A stretch of DNA of 64,000 nt from Glandiceps talaboti (Eukaryota; Hemichordata; Enteropneusta; Spengelidae): NCBI RefSeq assembly GCF_964340395.1, contig NC_135553.1:18886501-18950500 (forward strand), written 5' to 3'. The notes beneath the pieces are model-generated. The model saw only the letters and a program-made list of their open reading frames with translations. It ran no database searches and was not told where the DNA came from. The position numbers and the translations under genes are program-made. This document shows positions 58,744 to 64,000 of this stretch, piece after piece; position 1 is the first letter of the stretch; each line of letters begins with the position of its first letter.

Positions 58744-61437
58744 ATTTCAAGGGCAGTCTAGTGTGCGAATCATTTTCTATATTTCGTTGAAGAAGGACAG
58801 AAAAACACACTTTACCACACAATAAGGCTATATGCATTATGGAACGATCGGGCAGAATTTACGAGGGGGCCTTTTGATATAAACCTATATTGAGGCAGGT
58901 GACTCAGAGAATGAGTTTGTGTATACCTTTCTTAATACTCGCTTGAAGGGTATTGAAGACAATATTCAAGTATTCTATGGCTGTCAATAATGTGTATGAT
59001 TTGAAATGCTATGCTTCTAAATGGCCTCCTACATGTCTTCATTTTCAAAAAAGTGCTCACCGTGGGAGGAGAACATCCCCTTCCACCCCTTTCCACTAGC
59101 GATCATGATGATGCTGTTTCTCCCCTGAGTTAAGATTGAAATGGAAAGCCCTGATGGCTTACAGTATCTCCAAGTATAGGTTACAGCCCACTGTGAAATT
59201 TCTCCTTGTAAAGCTCACATCTACTGTACTTCAATGTAAAGAAGTCTCTTTATTGTGTGTGGACGCTGGCGTCGATTGCCACTGTTAATGCACTGTTTTT
59301 AATTTACTGTAGTGTACTATACATTTGGACATCTCCCAGAGTGCAGGACCGGAGGATGGGTACCGTGTAATTGCATATGCAAACATCTGTAGCCTTTTGG
59401 GGCTATGGACATTCGTGATGGAATCATTTCGGGGAGGGGGGGGGGGGCTGCTCTCGCCCCCTACGCTATAAATTGTGCCCGTTCTCTTACACATGTTATA
59501 ACGCACACACAGTTCCAAGTTTTAGTTAGCATTGAACTTTGACCAGGCTTGACCAACGGTCCTGATGAGAATGACAACTGTAAGTTCCTCAACTATGAAA
59601 TATGTCATTCTGGTGAGATTGTCGACCAAGACAGGTCAAAAGCTCAATGTTAAAAACTTATTTGCTTGTTATCAGTGTTATCCATTACTTACACGTTGCA
59701 GGCGTAGTCTTCTTTCGCTCATGTTAAGTATGTGGTTTGGGAAACTTGTTGTAGTACACGTATGTATTCAGATAGTAAACTTACTTGCCAGTGAAAATTA
59801 CCGGGGGAAAGTAAAAAGATGTCAGTGTGGACACACGGTACAATGACTAAATAGATACTCGATTTTAAATGATTTTAAAATCGTACAAATAATTAATTTA
59901 TTGTACTACTAGTGTTGTCAAGAATAAGAGCATATCGGGTGTGCATGATAAAACCGTGAGTGTTGGCATGACAACGGATGCTCCGTCACAAATAAGTTCA
60001 AAAAGTTAAATTCTGTACTTTTATCGTGTAAAAAAAGCTGTTGAAGATCGATTAGATTGACGTCTTTTAGGCGGGAAATCTCGCATTAATTTCACTTACA
60101 CAGTGAATACATCCAATCAAGAAGTCGGAAAATGAAAACTCAACATCTATACAGGATATTGGTTTTCAAAACTGATGTGACATTTTTGACGTAAAATCTG
60201 TACAGGCATCCGAGTCATGGTCACGCAGACTTTTACAACAAAATTGGCTTTACATTATATTACCACGTGATTGAAATTAATCAATCTATTATTCCATCTT
60301 CCTGTCTTTGTTCAGTAAGAGGTTCTGTTCATCTTTCATATACTTAGATACTAAAGTATTCTACAAATAGGATTAGATCGAATGTAGCGTGTGTGTCCCG
60401 TTTGTCTGGAGTATAGTATTTTGATGGAAGTGTTTCACTAGAAAGTATGTCTGTTTTGTCAACAACATTAACATAGAAGTCAATATATATATTCCCGTCA
60501 TTCCTACAGAACAACCACTTTCTCAATACAATTTTATATTAGATATGTGTACACGAAAAAAGATATCCTTAGACCAAATTAAAAAAAAAATAGTGTGTTT
60601 CCGATAATCCAACCGACCATAGTTTATGCGCCCCAACCCTAAACATTGTGTTCATAGTGCATGTACAACTTCAAAGTAATTGGTAACAATTTACTTCTAT
60701 ATGCGTGTACATCTTCATGTCTTTGCCTCATCTGTGGTCACTTTAAACAAATCGTATTCTAGAAAGAAACCAGGTCTTTTTTAGACTATACCAGTACTGT
60801 AACAGTCTGCATAACGTGTTTGTCTTCTTATAATTGTCTTCATTTACTTCTTTTACATCTCATCAAACTTTCAAGGAAGAATTGTGACCGACGAGCATCT
60901 TATCTTGGGGTCGAAGTCATTTTAAAACAAATAAAAAAAAAATAAAATTCCGACCTACATGTCCTTTTCTGAAGTGATGTTCTCGGAAACAAAACAAAAA
61001 TATTTTGCCTTATAACTGTTCTCAATATTTTTTTAAAATTAAGATGACTTTTCCATTTTCACCTTCTGTAATATTTAATACACATATCCTGTTAACGTAC
61101 GCTTTTGTATAATCCAGCTATTAATATTAGGGTTATAACCTCAACTTGAACATTTGACCTTTGACCTGGGAGGTTTGTCTGAATTAACTATCTTGCTGTT
61201 GAGTGCCCCCCCACCCTCCCGCCCACCCCATTGTAACAAATGACCCATATGAGTTCATCGCGAAATTAACTCATCGATCATTGGAAATAATTGATTGATT
61301 TTACACAGACGAACGTAAAGTTAGTAATGGCATATTAACTTAATTGCCGCAATTCATTTCGTTTGGTCTGGAAAGTAATGGAAAGACAGTTTTGGTAAAC
61401 AGGGTATGCCGTACTATCAAATAGTACTGTCGACGGA

Positions 61438-61445
61438 TGACGTCA
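61438..61445. promoter_or_regulatory. Consensus CRE (TGACGTCA) with adjacent half-site
   Basis: TGACGTCA is the full palindromic CREB/ATF site. A second half-site (ATGACGTT) follows 6 bases later. No gene start was recognised nearby, so function is unknown. Confidence 0.35.
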
Positions 61446-61944
61446 TTTAGATGACGTTTTACTTCAGGCGGGGGTACACTATTTACAGCAAGTCTTTAGT
61501 TCTGCTGTCTGCAAATTACGAATATCAACAAAGAGCAGGAAATCGTTAAAATTTAAAAGAAATATGACTTATTAAAAAGCCAGGTTTTGATTATTTAGAC
61601 TACAACATAAATGCCACTTTCAATCAATCCAATGATAGACGTGCAGTATTCTTTTTCAAAGGAAAAATTATTCTTTTCATGTGATACATTGTACGCGTTT
61701 GAAGAAATCACGCGATGTTGATAATTAGTGGCTCCTTGGTTACCATGGATACGAGAATTTGGAAACCATCTCTTTAACTAGATTCATTCAAAACTTTGAG
61801 TCAATACTAATCATCTGAAACAAGTTTTCCTTATTTTATTATCGTCTAGCTGTAAGTCTATCTAATATCGATCGATCCGCCTCTTCATCTAGCTAGTTAA
61901 GTTGATGATGTGTGTGTCTCTGTATGTACGATATACGATACATG

Positions 61945-62066
61945 TATGTATGTATGTATGTATGTATGTATGCATGTCTCTGTTTCTCATGGTACATGCA
62001 ACTCAGTTGTCTGCTCTAGTCGTGCTGTCTGTCTGTCTGTCTGAACGTCTGAACGTCTGAACGTCT
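61945..62066 (+). repeat. Simple repeats: TATG array, CTGT array and GAACGTCT triplication
   Basis: TATG repeats lie at about 61945-61972, CTGT repeats at about 62024-62041, and three copies of the 8-base unit GAACGTCT follow. Confidence 0.8.
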
Positions 62067-62352
62067 GTCTATCTGTACGTTGGTCTGTTGCTGTCTGCTA
62101 GTCCATATCAACTCGTATAATCTAAACCACGTTGTCCGAGATATAATGTACGTACATTTACTCGATAGTCACTAAGACCTTTACTGAACGCATGATACCC
62201 TCCTAACACGCCATACCCTTCTATCAGTCGTTGATGGTACTCTACACATACACCGATCTGACATACATATGTTGTATAACGTGCGAATAAATGATCCCGT
62301 ACATAGTCAGCAAATTGTAAATCTTAGTTTATGGGATGAGCCTATTTACCGT

Positions 62353-62426
62353 CACGGCGCTGTAATGGCACTCCGCTATCTCTCGTAGTGTAATACGAGT
62401 GATAACGGAGTGCCACTAGAGCGGTG
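62353..62426. other. Near-perfect 74-base hairpin
   Basis: GGCACTCCGCTATCTCTCGTA pairs with TACGAGTGATAACGGAGTGCC with two mismatches and a loop of about six bases. Pairing continues outward with interruptions through GCGCT and AGCG. The size is that of a pre-miRNA hairpin, though it could equally be the end of a small transposon. Confidence 0.5.
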
Positions 62427-64000
62427 ATCATACATGCTTCAGCAAGAAACATACTATAAGTCGAAAAGAAGAACAAAATATTTCAAGTTATAGTTACTGG
62501 AGTTTTACACTACGGACAATTTGAGGTATTACTTGTAGCTAGGTCCTTAGACACACGCCATTTTTAAAAACGATTTTGTGTCACTATCTTACTTTAAAAA
62601 AAAAATAATACAGATGACAAAGTTGTTCATACAGACAGTTTTATTTTAAGGCAATCAAGACAGAACAGACACCGTATTGATACATTTCCCACGATTAGCT
62701 ATATTTGCGTGCATTGATTAGTATTAAAGTGTTCACCATAGAACTAACAAAACCAGGTTAGATAAGCCATTTCATCAGCAGCGACACATTATTGCAACTT
62801 GAAGCGATTTGATCCGAAAAAACAACACAAATCGTCAAACTTGTACTATGAGTACTTCAAAAACAATCACACCTTTGTAAAGAAAAACAGACATTCTCAA
62901 TAACTGGGAGAACTATTCTGTTCTCATTGCGCAGCCGCAAAAAAAGGCTGGTGGTTTTATACGATGAAAACAGACTGTGTTACAACAAGACTATAAACTT
63001 AAGACTAAGAAAACGTACTTTCAACCTGGCCTTCTTCATAATATTGTGCATGCTCGGAGACCTTACATCTGTATTTTTCAGGTTTAAATAGTAGAAGGCA
63101 AAGTTAAATTGGTTTTGAATATTTCTTTATCAGCTGTGTAAAACAATGTTCCGATCCTGTTGGTGGTAAATTGAAAATTTGACCTACGTTCATTTTGTTA
63201 ATTGTTATAGATAACAATTTTGTTTGGCGACTTGCATTGTAAGTTCTATGTTCTCGACACGGTGCGGGTGAAGAGGACACAAAAAAACTTTGTGGAGTTC
63301 ATAGTGCCGTCAACAAGAGGCAACGAATTTTATTAACACTGCAGCAGAAAATCACATGTACCAACTTTAAAGGGCTACAGTGTCGGACTACTTTCTCAAA
63401 CTCAAGAAAGTTTTGCGACTTCTTGCTGGCGTCGAATTTCCCCTTCCAACCTGGCTTTAATGGCGAGCATTTATACTGCATACAATGACATATAAATATC
63501 AAATTATTACATATGTATAGATCTTTACTATAGCTAGCTACTGGTATTCAGATAGAAAATCATCGTCATATTCTATTTCGTGTTCTATTATATAGCCATT
63601 TACATTTCTGTACAAAAATGGTGGCTGACGGCCATTTTAAACCTTCCACCAAATACAACGAAAATCATAAACCCTGAAACAATACGTCGCCTGGCTCGAC
63701 AAAAATCTCACTAACATGTAACATTGATACAGTTTTTTTGTCTGGCTAGACAAAATATCTCTTTGGCGTTGTAAAACTTCTCGTCTGGCTCGACAAAAAT
63801 CTAATTAATATTTCCACATGTTATTGTTTCACAAGAAGAACTAAACTACAATTGTTACATTTTAGCCAATCAAAATATCAATGAACGCGCCAACCTTAGG
63901 TTTACCAAGGACATATAAATTTGGCGATGATCTCCTAAGATAATAGTAGCCCATGCAAAGAAAGTGTAACAATATTGGTAAAGATGTTTGTCATGCCAGA

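Larger units (their letters stand above)
57796..64000. other. Intergenic region with no convincing gene
   Basis: Open frames here are short and match nothing I know. The region holds a foldback element (58.37-58.74 kb), a run of G (59436-59448), a consensus CRE (61438-61445), simple repeats near 61.95-62.07 kb, a 74-base hairpin (62353-62426) and an inverted pair of ATGGTGGC/GGCCAT motifs at 63618-63640. The motif TCTGGCTCGACAAAA recurs in slightly varied form between 63690 and 63800. Confidence 0.5.

Noticed and set aside
63618-63640. Inverted ATGGTGGC/GGCCAT pair (YY1-like) near the window end as a promoter
   Set aside because: No open frame or transcript signal follows, so promoter function cannot be supported.

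Overview
This is nuclear DNA from an animal. The genes are split into many short exons with GT-AG introns, the intergenic DNA is AT-rich, dinucleotide microsatellites are abundant, and four of the five genes match conserved bilaterian proteins. Nothing is bacterial. The compact introns and dense small foldback (MITE-like) elements suggest an invertebrate, perhaps a marine deuterostome or lophotrochozoan. I cannot place the species from sequence alone.

Layout. (1) About 1.0-12.1 kb, + strand: the 3' part of a BAR-RhoGAP gene (ARHGAP17/ARHGAP44, RICH type), with two alternative terminal exons. (2) 12.1-21.8 kb: intergenic, with two large minisatellites (45-bp and 36-bp units) and several foldback elements. 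(3) 21.8-31.3 kb, + strand: a complete 13-exon DEAD-box helicase of the DDX5/DDX17 (p68/p72) type, with a candidate stop-containing cassette exon in its long intron 11. (4) 35.1-39.6 kb, - strand: a complete 4-exon LAMTOR2 gene. (5) 40.7-52.8 kb, + strand: a complete 14-exon ecdysoneless (ECD) gene, head to head with LAMTOR2. (6) 54.6-57.8 kb, - strand: a 3-exon gene for a 711-residue protein that I do not recognise. (7) 57.8-64 kb: no convincing gene.

Splice phases were checked by hand, and the exon lengths add up to intact reading frames for all five genes. The genes do not form a pathway. They act in Rho-GTPase control, RNA helicase work, lysosomal Ragulator/mTORC1 signalling, and ECD-linked splicing and cell-cycle functions. 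The notable structural features are the repeats. A roughly 785-bp long-arm foldback element, with a hairpin inside each arm and flanking direct repeats, fills most of the LAMTOR2/ECD shared promoter interval. Several other foldback families occur two or three times each. The minisatellites whose unit is a multiple of 3 bp create long but spurious open frames.
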